The position numbers and the translations under genes are program-made. DNA of 64,000 bases from SpSt-398 sp041752235 (lineage in GTDB: Bacteria > Bacteroidota > Bacteroidia > Chitinophagales > Chitinophagaceae), in assembly GCA_041752235.1 (NCBI GenBank), contig JBGSHM010000002.1, forward strand, positions 1-64,000, read 5' to 3'. The first letter of the stretch is position 1. The number at the start of each line of letters is the position of its first letter. Under the pieces are notes generated by a model. It was not told the DNA's origin and searched no databases. It saw nothing but the letters and a program-made list of their open reading frames with translations. Shown in pieces: positions 52,666-61,348 of this stretch.

Positions 52666-54909
52666 ATGAAAGTCCCTTTAAAGGTTCTGCTATTAGAAGA
52701 TGACCGTCTGGATGCAGAAATGGCCATTCGTCTGCTCAAAAGGTCGGGTATGGACATTGATTATCTATGGGTGTCAAATCGAAATGACTACCTCGATGCT
52801 CTTGATAATTTCTCCCCGGATGTCATACTTGCTGATAACGAACTGCCCCGATATAGTGCCCCCGAGGCCCTGGAAGATTTTAAAAGTAGGGATCTCCCTA
52901 TTCCATTTATCATGATCACCGGCACTGTTTCAGAGGATTTTGCCGTTTCCATGATTAAAAAAGGAGCAGATGATTACATTCTCAAGGATCGGCCTGAGCG
53001 CCTTCCCAATGCCATTGAATCGGCCATTAAGCAGCATCAGGCTGCTATGGAAAGTCGAAAAATGACAGAACAGTTAAAAACAAGTGAAGAAAAATACAGG
53101 ACACTGGTAGAGCAGGCCTTTGATGGGGTATTGATTTATTCTTCCACCGGTCACATATTGGACGCCAATTCCAGTGCCTGTATGAATACTGGTTATACCC
53201 TTGAGGAACTTATGACCATGCATATTTCCGACCTATTGGAGGCGGAAGGTTTGGCTAGTCAACCCATTGACCTGAACTTGGTTCAAGATGACAAGCCCAT
53301 ATTTCAACATCGCCGATTGCAGACTAAAGAGGGTACCCATATTGAAGTAGAGCTGGTTATTCGCAAACTACCCGGAGGAGAATATATGGCGGTAGGGAGA
53401 GATATTACGGATCGCATTATGGCCCATCAGCAAATTGAATTTGATCATAATAATCTCCAATCGCTGATCAATAATACCAGGGATTTGATCTGGAGTATGG
53501 ATAAGGAATGTCGTCTTATCACGTCCAATAATTCCTTTAATAAATGGGCGGAGTGGCTAACCGGAGTAAGACCCTTTAAGGGCTTATCCCTCTATGACCC
53601 AAGCCTGGCCAACATTAATATTGAATCCTTTGCAGAGTATCTTCATCGGGCCATGAAGGGTCAAGCGTTCACCGTGGTCGAGCATTTCGATTTGCCTGAA
53701 GATACCTGGGCCGAAATTTCCTTTTACCCCATTTTTGAAAAAGATGAGGTCATAGGCACGGCCTGTTTCTCGCGCAATATTACGGCCATGCGCAAATCAG
53801 CCGAGGAGATCCGTTTGCAAAATGAACGTTTTGAGATGGTCACCAAGGCCACCAACGATATTATCTGGGACTGGGACCTTTTGACCGATAAATTCTGGTG
53901 GAGTGACAACTTCTATTCCCATTTTCACTACGACCGGAGAACCACTCCTCAAGATTTCAGGTCCTGGGATGACCGGGTACATCCTGAGGATAAGGAGAGA
54001 GTGGTCAGTCGGATGTTCTCAACCATACGAAAAAAAGAACCCTTCTGGACGGACGAATATCGATTCCTGAAAGGAGATGGGGAGACTGCCTATGTACTTG
54101 ATTGTGGATACACGCTTTTTCAGGATGACGGAAAACCATATCGAATGGTAGGGGCCATGATGGATATCACAGAACGCATCAAGGCCCAGGCAGAATTGAA
54201 AGCCATGGAACAGGAACGACTCCAGCTTAAGTTACAGGAACAAAAAAAGATTACCCGGGCCATGATCCGGGGACAAGAAAAGGAAAGAAGTCAGCTGGGT
54301 CGAGAATTGCATGACAATATCAGCCAATTGTTGGCCGCTATAAAGATGAAACTGGCCTTCTCCCTTTCCCATCCGGAGAAATCCAACACCTTCATTCAGG
54401 AGTGTTTAGATAATATCCAGGAAGCCATCTCTGAAACACGTAACCTGTCACACCGAATGGTGATGCCACGGTTTGCAGAAAGCAGTCTGGAAGATGAAAT
54501 GACCAATCTTTTAAGTATATATCATAATATCGGTAGGATAACCAACCTGAAGATCGAGGGAGTGGTTGAAAATGAGATTCCAGCTTTGATAAAGGAAACA
54601 CTCTACCGGATTGCCCAGGAACAATTGCACAATATTGAAAAATATGCTCAGGCTTCGGAGGTAAACGTACAAATCCGGGCATTCGATGGGCTTATCAGTA
54701 TGCGGATCGAAGACAATGGGGTAGGTTTCGATACTACTCAAAAACGAAATGGAATTGGTCTGACGAATGTCCATAACCGGGCTGAATCCTATAATGGCAC
54801 AGCCCACGTGTTGTCTGAGCCAGGTAAGGGTTGTCAACTGCTGGTGGAGATACCCATCACCCCACACGTTATGGAGGAGGTGGAAGTTCAAGCCAATGGA
54901 AAAGGGTAA
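52666..54909 (+). CDS. Receiver-PAS hybrid histidine kinase (HisKA_3/NarX-type)
   Basis: 747 residues, soluble. The N-terminal receiver domain has LLLEDDRLDAEMA, the phospho-acceptor Asp57 (ILADNELPRY) and conserved Lys107 (YILKDRP). Three PAS domains follow (LVEQAFDGVLIYSSTGHILD; LINNTRDLIWSMDKECR; a PAS_3-type WDWDLLTDKFWWSDNF). The kinase is of the HisKA_3 type: GRELHDNISQLLAAIKMKL with His549, and HATPase IEDNGVGFDTTQKRNGIGLTNV. It starts 25 nt after the upstream kinase, so both belong to one signalling operon. No output regulator with a DNA-binding domain is adjacent. Confidence 0.9.
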   Translation: MKVPLKVLLLEDDRLDAEMAIRLLKRSGMDIDYLWVSNRNDYLDALDNFSPDVILADNELPRYSAPEALEDFKSRDLPIPFIMITGTVSEDFAVSMIKKGADDYILKDRPERLPNAIESAIKQHQAAMESRKMTEQLKTSEEKYRTLVEQAFDGVLIYSSTGHILDANSSACMNTGYTLEELMTMHISDLLEAEGLASQPIDLNLVQDDKPIFQHRRLQTKEGTHIEVELVIRKLPGGEYMAVGRDITDRIMAHQQIEFDHNNLQSLINNTRDLIWSMDKECRLITSNNSFNKWAEWLTGVRPFKGLSLYDPSLANINIESFAEYLHRAMKGQAFTVVEHFDLPEDTWAEISFYPIFEKDEVIGTACFSRNITAMRKSAEEIRLQNERFEMVTKATNDIIWDWDLLTDKFWWSDNFYSHFHYDRRTTPQDFRSWDDRVHPEDKERVVSRMFSTIRKKEPFWTDEYRFLKGDGETAYVLDCGYTLFQDDGKPYRMVGAMMDITERIKAQAELKAMEQERLQLKLQEQKKITRAMIRGQEKERSQLGRELHDNISQLLAAIKMKLAFSLSHPEKSNTFIQECLDNIQEAISETRNLSHRMVMPRFAESSLEDEMTNLLSIYHNIGRITNLKIEGVVENEIPALIKETLYRIAQEQLHNIEKYAQASEVNVQIRAFDGLISMRIEDNGVGFDTTQKRNGIGLTNVHNRAESYNGTAHVLSEPGKGCQLLVEIPITPHVMEEVEVQANGKG

Positions 54910-54987
54910 ACGGGCTAAACCAAGGTTTAAACCTTGTCCAATAAATTCCATCAAAGTTCCGTTAATACCCAAAAATCCCTGTACCTC

Positions 54988-55737
54988 GTGAACCGGACCT
55001 TGATAACCATGATCTTATTCCTTCTGGCGGCTGGATTACTTTCTTTCCGGATGGAAATGCTGCCCTCTGGCGAACCTATTTCAGCGGTCCAGCAACGGCT
55101 ATTTGAACTGGCCAAGAACCATGATCATCCATCCATGAATGAGGTAGGAGGAAGAACCGTGGTCAATTTTTGGCAATTACCCGACTCACAAAAGAACTGC
55201 GGCGGTCTATGCTTCAAGATCGCAAAGGAGCGCGTCAACAAGGCCTTTCAGCAGGTTACCGGTAAAGGATTGTATGAATGGCTGCCCTCCACCATGGCCA
55301 CCGCCTACCTTTCCCCACGCCAGGTATTTGACTGGACCTGGAACATCAACTCTCAGGACAACGAGATTTGGAGAAGCATTCCCAATATCCGCGCTACAGG
55401 TAGCGCCGGGGCCTTGCAGATGGCCAAATTAGGGACCATTAAAGACGAAAAAATGATCTGGAAAGGGGAATTAAAACCCGGTGCCGTTGTCCAAACCTTT
55501 GTGTATGCCTCCGATTTCATGAAGGTGCTCAAAGGCATCAATAACCCTTCCGAAGAAAATAACCTGAGTAGTTATGGGCATTCCTTTATCTTCCTGGAAT
55601 ATGTGCGGGATGAAAATGATGAGATCATAGGGATGCGCGTAGCCGATCAGGGATTTTTAAATAATGTAGTGGTCACCCAGGAGGATTTTCAATCCTGGTG
55701 GGGGGCCAATATCCTTGATCCTGCAACAAACCCATGA
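54988..55737 (+). CDS. Secreted protein with possible NlpC/P60-like cysteine peptidase fold
   Basis: 249 residues using the GTG at 54988, which begins the signal anchor (NRTLITMILFLLAAGLLSF); a TTG further upstream at 54934 and an ATG at 55009 are alternatives. Distinct blocks: QKNCGGLCFKIAKERVNKAF with two Cys, GAVVQTFVYASDF, and SSYGHSFIFLEYVRDENDEIIGMRVADQG. A Cys near a helix start and a later GHSFIFL strand resemble the Cys and His of NlpC/P60 or CHAP peptidases. The assignment is weak and needs a profile search. It overlaps the next gene by ATGA. Confidence 0.7.
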   Translation: MNRTLITMILFLLAAGLLSFRMEMLPSGEPISAVQQRLFELAKNHDHPSMNEVGGRTVVNFWQLPDSQKNCGGLCFKIAKERVNKAFQQVTGKGLYEWLPSTMATAYLSPRQVFDWTWNINSQDNEIWRSIPNIRATGSAGALQMAKLGTIKDEKMIWKGELKPGAVVQTFVYASDFMKVLKGINNPSEENNLSSYGHSFIFLEYVRDENDEIIGMRVADQGFLNNVVVTQEDFQSWWGANILDPATNP

Positions 55738-56678
55738 AAAAAAATTGGACCATAGTATCCATCTTTTTGCTTTTGGCAAATAGCCTGCTGGCGCAGCCGG
55801 AAAAGGGATACTTCAATGACCTGAAAGCCGCAATGGCCAATCCGCGATCGGTGGAATTCCTCAATCTTTCCTCCTCAGGATTGACGGAATTCCCTGAAGG
55901 GATTGAACAGATGACGGCGCTTAAAAAACTAGACCTGGGCGACAATGAAATTACTGTCTTGCCTGAATTTATGGGATCCCTGTCTCAGTTAGTATATCTG
56001 CGACTTGACAATAATCCGATCAAGCAATTACCGCAGAGCATTACGAAACTATCAAAATTGGAAGTGCTTTCTGCCCGCGGAATCAAAATTGCATCGCTTC
56101 CAGACAAGTTAGGGGAGTGGACAAATCTCTTGCAACTTGATTTGCAGGGTTGCCAATTTACTACACTTCCTGCGGAGGTGGGCCAAATCGGCTCTCTACG
56201 TTGGCTTGATGTATCCTTCAATGAAATTGTAGATTTACCACCCACCTTGGGAGGCTTACAAAACCTTCACACATTAAAAGTAGCCAGCAATCGACTAAAA
56301 CAACTACCCGATGAAATCTCATTATTGAAACAGTTGCATACACTCCAATTGGGAGTCAACCAATTCGAGCAAATTCCCACGGTAGTTTATAAATTAAAAA
56401 ACCTAAGGCAGCTTGGAATTGAATTTAATCGTATTCGGTCGCTAAATAAACAAATCAGTTACCTGCGCGAATTGGAAGTCCTGAATGTCGGAAACAACTT
56501 ACTGGTGGATATGCCAGTGGAACGTCTACAGAAACTCAATAAACTAAAGTTGCTAATGGTATCAGGCAACCCTTTTAGCCGGCCATATAAAGAAAAATTG
56601 AGAAGAAATTTTAAAGGCAGACTTATCATGCAAGCAGTAGAAAAAAGAGTTGCGGAATGGCGGACACGGAGAGATTGA
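55734..56678 (+). CDS. Secreted leucine-rich-repeat protein
   Basis: 314 residues with a signal peptide (IVSIFLLLANSLLAQ). At least nine LRRs of about 23 residues follow, of the LDLGDNEITVLPEFMGSLSQLVYL type (for example LRLDNNPIKQLPQSITKLSKLEVL, LDVSFNEIVDLPPTLGGLQNLHTL). The C-terminus is basic (KEKLRRNFKGRLIMQ). LRR arcs mediate protein binding; the partner is unknown. Translational coupling (ATGA) to the preceding secreted protein suggests they act together in the periplasm. Confidence 0.92.
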   Translation: MKKNWTIVSIFLLLANSLLAQPEKGYFNDLKAAMANPRSVEFLNLSSSGLTEFPEGIEQMTALKKLDLGDNEITVLPEFMGSLSQLVYLRLDNNPIKQLPQSITKLSKLEVLSARGIKIASLPDKLGEWTNLLQLDLQGCQFTTLPAEVGQIGSLRWLDVSFNEIVDLPPTLGGLQNLHTLKVASNRLKQLPDEISLLKQLHTLQLGVNQFEQIPTVVYKLKNLRQLGIEFNRIRSLNKQISYLRELEVLNVGNNLLVDMPVERLQKLNKLKLLMVSGNPFSRPYKEKLRRNFKGRLIMQAVEKRVAEWRTRRD

Positions 56679-56694
56679 CAACCTCTACCATTCC

Positions 56695-58062
56695 CTATTG
56701 TTTTATGAATGTTCCTGAAAATGAAGATTCATTTATTCTGATAAAATAAATACCCGTTGGTAATGTGGCCACATCCACGGAAATCTCGTTTATCCCCTTA
56801 TGCTGTTGTATACTTTGTCTGGAGATTGTTTCGCCCTTGAAATTCAAAATCGTTAAAATATCGCTTTTTTCAATATCCGATCCAAAACGAATAGTTAACT
56901 CTGAACTGACGGGGTTTGGAAAAGCCAGTAACTTGTTTAAACCTCCGTTGTCATAAATTATCCGAACCACATTCGAATATGAAAATTCACCTCTGTCATC
57001 TACCTGCTTTATGCGGTAGTAATTTTTTCCTAACTGAGGGGAACGGTCGATCCATGTATAAGACCGGACAGAAAAGGAATAGCCTGAAACAGGAATCGTA
57101 CCGATTGTATTGAATCCCTGTCCATTCAAAGATCGCTGGATTTGAAACTCACCATTAGCGTCTTTCTGAGCGACGGCCCAATCTACTAAAACCTGCTCAC
57201 CATTACGTTCTGCATTAATGTGTAGAAATTTGACCGGTAGTGGGTCTTCGGTACTCGCCAGGGTGTGTCGATACAGTTGGGTAAACCCAACCGTTTCCAC
57301 ATAGTTCTCCGTACTGTTCCTTGTTGTATACCCGGATAAAAACCAGTTGTTTCCACCATCCTGGCTAATAAAGGATGTTAACTGGTCTTCCATAATGGAA
57401 CTCAGTTCATCATCAAAATAGTAAAATTTTAATGAAGCCTCCAGTGAACTGTTGTTGGTCGGAAATATATCAAAGTATCTGGAAATACCGATGTCAAATC
57501 CATCCGATTGACTTAAATGACCCCGTCTTACCAAAGTTGTTCCCAGATTATTCGGGCTACTGATCTCCAAACCCAGGTTTCCAGGATTAAATTTATCTGG
57601 TGCATTGAGGTTTTGAGTAGATTGTATATAGCCTCCGGTTCTACCCGTAATATGCCTGTTTGCGATCTCTCCTCGCAGCAGTCCAGTACTTCCGAGGTCA
57701 ATATTAAAAGTGTTCAAGAATAGACTGTCGCCGCTCACCAAATCAACGCGATTAGAGACAGCAATGTTCCTCCCGAGTTGCATTCCGTTTTGTACTTTAT
57801 TTAGAATCAGGTTATAAAAGGAAATATTTCCATCTCCGGTTATAGCCGATTGACTGGTATTGCAACTTCCAGTAAAGATTAAACTTCCCAAACCCGGGGT
57901 AAATGAGCCGTTACTTCTAAACTGACCATTATTTACTACGATTTTCCCCGTATCCTGCACCACCAAATAGCTTCCATCGGTGGTTATGATTCCCTGGGTA
58001 AAACCGAATATTGAATAAAATGCGGATACGGTCAGCAGGATGGTTTTTCGTAAAAGGAGCAT
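56695..58062 (-). CDS. T9SS type A sorting-domain surface protein
   Basis: 455 residues. Signal peptide (TILLTVSAFYSIFGFTQG). The C-terminal domain has AFPNPVSSELTIRFGS, then LTILNFKGETISRQ and LPTGIYFIRINESSFSGTFIKQ, the Por-secretion (T9SS) sorting signal. The N-terminal part shows repeated beta-helix-like strands (LIFTGSCNTSQSAITGDGNISFYNLIL in pieces). The middle block WAVAQKDANGEFQIQRSLNGQGF and YYRIKQVDDRGEFSYS is common in such proteins. It is exported by the type 9 system to the cell surface or released. Ligand unknown. Confidence 0.92.
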   Translation of the reverse strand: MLLLRKTILLTVSAFYSIFGFTQGIITTDGSYLVVQDTGKIVVNNGQFRSNGSFTPGLGSLIFTGSCNTSQSAITGDGNISFYNLILNKVQNGMQLGRNIAVSNRVDLVSGDSLFLNTFNIDLGSTGLLRGEIANRHITGRTGGYIQSTQNLNAPDKFNPGNLGLEISSPNNLGTTLVRRGHLSQSDGFDIGISRYFDIFPTNNSSLEASLKFYYFDDELSSIMEDQLTSFISQDGGNNWFLSGYTTRNSTENYVETVGFTQLYRHTLASTEDPLPVKFLHINAERNGEQVLVDWAVAQKDANGEFQIQRSLNGQGFNTIGTIPVSGYSFSVRSYTWIDRSPQLGKNYYRIKQVDDRGEFSYSNVVRIIYDNGGLNKLLAFPNPVSSELTIRFGSDIEKSDILTILNFKGETISRQSIQQHKGINEISVDVATLPTGIYFIRINESSFSGTFIKQ

Positions 58063-58103
58063 AAATGGGATTTTAGATTTTGAGAACTCAAAATACTATT
58101 ATA

Positions 58104-58973
58104 CTACTTGATAAATTCTGTATGGCTTCCATATCCATCCACCTGAATATGAAAATCGACAAACAATAAACCTACATCTGCACTGTAGGTGTCATTTGAA
58201 TCATCTGAATTGCGCCAAATCCTGCAAATGAGTATACTTGATATCTTTTTCCCGGTTCCGGAAAGGCCTGTATTGGAAGGCGTCAAAGGGTGAATAATGT
58301 GCGTTTTCGCCGTAAACGGGCCTGTGGCTACAATTGTACTGGTTTGAGTGGCAGGAAATACTTCGGGTGTGGTCGGATCATAATTTACCCATGTATAATC
58401 AAGATTCCATTGCACATTACCCGATGTAGTCGTCTTAGGCATCCAATGTATATGCGGATAAATTGTCGTCCCCTCCTTCCAGGTATGGGGGAGTTGAACG
58501 GTAAATGACATGGACTCCAATGATCCATTATTTAAGAAATACCATATCTGGGGACCGGAAGATCCGGTAATATAGGATAGGGTAGCCGAGCTACTTCCTT
58601 TATCTAGGGTAACACGAAGGTCGTCCCACCTAGTGGATTGCCCAATCAATTTTACCCAAACGGGAGAACCGGAAGTCCCGGAATTATAATAATACCCCAC
58701 ACCGTCTGCATCCGTTCCAGATATATTGCTATTTGTATTATATACAATCAGGCTGTTGGCAGGACTAGGGATCGTGGTGGCATCTGTGGTGCTTGTTAAA
58801 CTAATGCGTGGTAATAATAGGCCTTTATCTGTACTGACTATATCCAGCATCGCAGATACATCAGGTACATTTCCTGTAGTGTTTATGGCAACGTTTTGTC
58901 CCCACAAACAATTAGGTATAAAAAGAAGGGCTAAATAAAGGACGACATGTCCAAATGGGGTATAATTTTTCAT
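58104..58973 (-). CDS. Secreted repeat-poor surface protein with phage-tail-fibre-like N-terminus
   Basis: 289 residues from the ATG at 58973, which starts the signal peptide (MKNYTPFGHVVLYLALLFI). The block AINTTGNVPDVSAMLDIVS and STDKGLLLPRISLTS resembles a motif at the start of many Bacteroidota surface and tail-fibre-like proteins. The remainder is Thr/Ser-rich and probably beta-structured (TIYPHIHWMPKTTTSGNVQW). There is no T9SS tail. I do not recognise a catalytic motif. It lies next to the T9SS protein on the same strand, 41 nt apart. Confidence 0.8.
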   Translation of the reverse strand: MKNYTPFGHVVLYLALLFIPNCLWGQNVAINTTGNVPDVSAMLDIVSTDKGLLLPRISLTSTTDATTIPSPANSLIVYNTNSNISGTDADGVGYYYNSGTSGSPVWVKLIGQSTRWDDLRVTLDKGSSSATLSYITGSSGPQIWYFLNNGSLESMSFTVQLPHTWKEGTTIYPHIHWMPKTTTSGNVQWNLDYTWVNYDPTTPEVFPATQTSTIVATGPFTAKTHIIHPLTPSNTGLSGTGKKISSILICRIWRNSDDSNDTYSADVGLLFVDFHIQVDGYGSHTEFIK

Positions 58974-59166
58974 ATGGATTGGATTTACAGCTAACATGGG
59001 AACGAATTCCCACGCCAATATTATATAAATCCAAAGGATTAATCCAGCATATTCAGTCCCAAAACAGTATGATTCTTATCATGGTTCAAAAAATAAAATA
59101 AAGTAGTACTTCATATAATGGATAACCCCTAATATATGAATGGCATTTGCTCTATGGTAAGAAAGA

Positions 59167-60579
59167 TCAGAGAGACCAGCCTTCCCGGTATTCTCTTTTC
59201 ACAAACTGATTGGCTTCCTCAAAATTGGTGATGCGCATATTCTTGGCATCCCAGATCAATTTTTTACGGCCCAGGTATTTATCTTCCCAGCCTTTCAGTT
59301 TTGGATTTTTCAACATCCAACTACGGATGGCCAGGTTTCCAATCAATATGCTTTCGGTAAAAGGCCCGGCAAATTCAAAGGGCGAACTGGTTTCCATTTT
59401 GCCATACCCTGCGATACAGGCATTGACCCATTGCAGGTAGTGGCCTTCCTTGACACGAGGAATCGTTTCTCCGGGAAGGTTCGTCTCCTTCATCAATTTA
59501 GTAGGCAATAAGCGGGGATTGGCGCCATAGCAATCCATGAGTAACTTTCCTTTTGTTCCGATCAGCAAAACACCCCCATCCCAATTTCCAAAGGCTTCCT
59601 CCGGCAATAATTCATCCGGACGTTGCGGAAGCAGGCCGCCATCATACCAGGATACTTTGATATTTCCCTTTCCTTCGGTACGTGGATAATTAAGGTGGAT
59701 GATCGAAGATGGCGGACAGGCATCCAGGTTCTGGCTGTCATTCCACATTTCTCTCCATACCGTTGCAACGGAGCACTCTACTGAATCGGGATATAAAATG
59801 GGCAATATGCGATAAATGGGATCCATGATATGACAGGCCATATCGCCTAATGCGCCAGTACCATAGGCCCACCAACCCCTCCAGTTAAAAGGGAGATAGG
59901 CCGGATTGTATTCAATGGACTTGGCAGGTCCTTGCCATAGGTCCCAGTTTAGTTCTGCAGGTAAATCATGTTTCCCGGTGGGAGTGGGGATGCCCTGTGG
60001 CCATACCGGCCGGTTGGTCCATGCATACGCTGTATGAACATCTCCGATCAGTCCGGCATCCACCAGTTCTTTGCTTCTTCGTACGCCATCACCCGAAGCA
60101 CCCTGGTTGCCCATCTGGGTCACTACCTTATATTTTTTAGCTGCTTCGGTCAGCATCCGGGCTTCATAAATATCATGGGTAAGCGGCTTCTGGGTATACA
60201 CATGTTTACCCAATTGCATGGCGGCGATCGTAGCCACTGCATGGGTGTTATCCGGCGTGGATACCGAAACAGCATCAATATTTTTATGCTCCTTTGCCAG
60301 CATCTCCCTGAAATCCTTGTAATAAGGAGCATTGGTAAATTTCTTGCGCGAGGACACCGCCTGACGGTCATCCACATCACAAAGGGCCACCACATTTACA
60401 TGTGGGCTCTTGGCAAACTCGGCAAGGTCGCTTTGTCCTTTACCTCCTGCACCAATACCGGCGATATTGAGTTTATCACTGGGAGCGATATATCCTTTTC
60501 CCAACACATGGCGGGGAACGATCATAAAACCGGCAGCAGCCAGGGATGTTTGTTGTATGAATTTGCGGCGGGATGACAT
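59167..60579 (-). CDS. Tat-exported Gfo/Idh/MocA family oxidoreductase
   Basis: 470 residues. A Tat-type leader (SRRKFIQQTSLAAAGFMIV) predicts export with its cofactor. The Rossmann part has LNIAGIGAGGKGQSDLAEFA and VVALCDVDD, with VSVSTPDNTHAVATIAAM and the family Lys in YTQKPLTHD (in place of CEKP). C-terminal features such as WRGWWAYGTGALGDMACHI are typical of the exported oxidoreductase group in sugar-rich loci. It lies 78 nt after the subunit 3-like gene, on the same strand. Substrate unknown. Confidence 0.9.
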   Translation of the reverse strand: MSSRRKFIQQTSLAAAGFMIVPRHVLGKGYIAPSDKLNIAGIGAGGKGQSDLAEFAKSPHVNVVALCDVDDRQAVSSRKKFTNAPYYKDFREMLAKEHKNIDAVSVSTPDNTHAVATIAAMQLGKHVYTQKPLTHDIYEARMLTEAAKKYKVVTQMGNQGASGDGVRRSKELVDAGLIGDVHTAYAWTNRPVWPQGIPTPTGKHDLPAELNWDLWQGPAKSIEYNPAYLPFNWRGWWAYGTGALGDMACHIMDPIYRILPILYPDSVECSVATVWREMWNDSQNLDACPPSSIIHLNYPRTEGKGNIKVSWYDGGLLPQRPDELLPEEAFGNWDGGVLLIGTKGKLLMDCYGANPRLLPTKLMKETNLPGETIPRVKEGHYLQWVNACIAGYGKMETSSPFEFAGPFTESILIGNLAIRSWMLKNPKLKGWEDKYLGRKKLIWDAKNMRITNFEEANQFVKREYREGWSL

Positions 60580-60657
60580 GGTTAATTGGGTGATTTGATA
60601 ATTAGATTATTTGAAAATGGATACGATTTGGGATATTATAAATGAACAGGCGAATGA

Positions 60658-61320
60658 TCAATCGTATTTAACACATTCCTGGTTTTCTTTGTCTGTATAA
60701 CTCAATCCATATTGATTGAGCACATCGTCAGGAACACCGTTCCACTTGTTGGGAGTATTCCCTACATACCCCACATCTTTTACCCCGATCTCTGAGGTAT
60801 AAAAACCTGTGGCCGTGAGGTTGCGCATAAGCGTAAAAAAGGAAGCGCCCTGCTCAAAACCAGGTTGTACCTTATTTGGATAGGCAATGGCCTCTACCAC
60901 CTTCAGTTGGTCTGTATTGGCACATGCGCTAAATGGTTTGCCATATTCCTTGAGGCAATGAACATCCAACCAGCGAAGTCCTCCACGCATAGGGTTTTGA
61001 TGGGAGGGCATATCCTTTACAATGAATTCAATAAAGTCGGGCACTTTGGCATCCGTGGCACTTCCACTCACTTCATCTTTAGGGATAATGATATCAGCCA
61101 GCATACCGATGGTCACCATTTCCTCCGGCGTAAAAAAAGTTTCGCGCATAAGCTTACTGTCCCTTTCCTGTTCTTCCGGAGCCCGGTCAAGATTGAATTT
61201 AATGTCATCGGGATTCCCCGCCACAGCCGGGGATCCGTCTTTATCATTACAACCTGCCAGCAGTGATCCTCCGGCGATCGCACCGGTGGCCAACAAACGT
61301 AGGGATTCTCTTCTGTCCAT
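60658..61320 (-). CDS. Gluconate 2-dehydrogenase subunit 3-like Tat lipoprotein
   Basis: 220 residues with a twin-arginine lipoprotein leader (MDRRESLRLLATGAIAGGSLLAGC; Cys in the lipobox LAGC). The mature part shows FFTPEEMVTIGMLADIIIPKDE, the subunit 3 (gamma) hallmark, then GGLRWLDVHCLKEYGKPF. This subunit helps export and stabilise GMC flavoenzymes. It lies 28 nt after the GMC gene, so the two form a complex on the periplasmic side. Confidence 0.93.
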   Translation of the reverse strand: MDRRESLRLLATGAIAGGSLLAGCNDKDGSPAVAGNPDDIKFNLDRAPEEQERDSKLMRETFFTPEEMVTIGMLADIIIPKDEVSGSATDAKVPDFIEFIVKDMPSHQNPMRGGLRWLDVHCLKEYGKPFSACANTDQLKVVEAIAYPNKVQPGFEQGASFFTLMRNLTATGFYTSEIGVKDVGYVGNTPNKWNGVPDDVLNQYGLSYTDKENQECVKYD

Positions 61321-61348
61321 AGGTTTTCGTTAAAGGCTGATGCCTGAT

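Noticed and set aside
59968..60576. Plus-strand frame antisense to the Tat-exported Gfo/Idh gene
   Set aside because: The minus-strand protein has a complete family signature; the antisense frame shows none.
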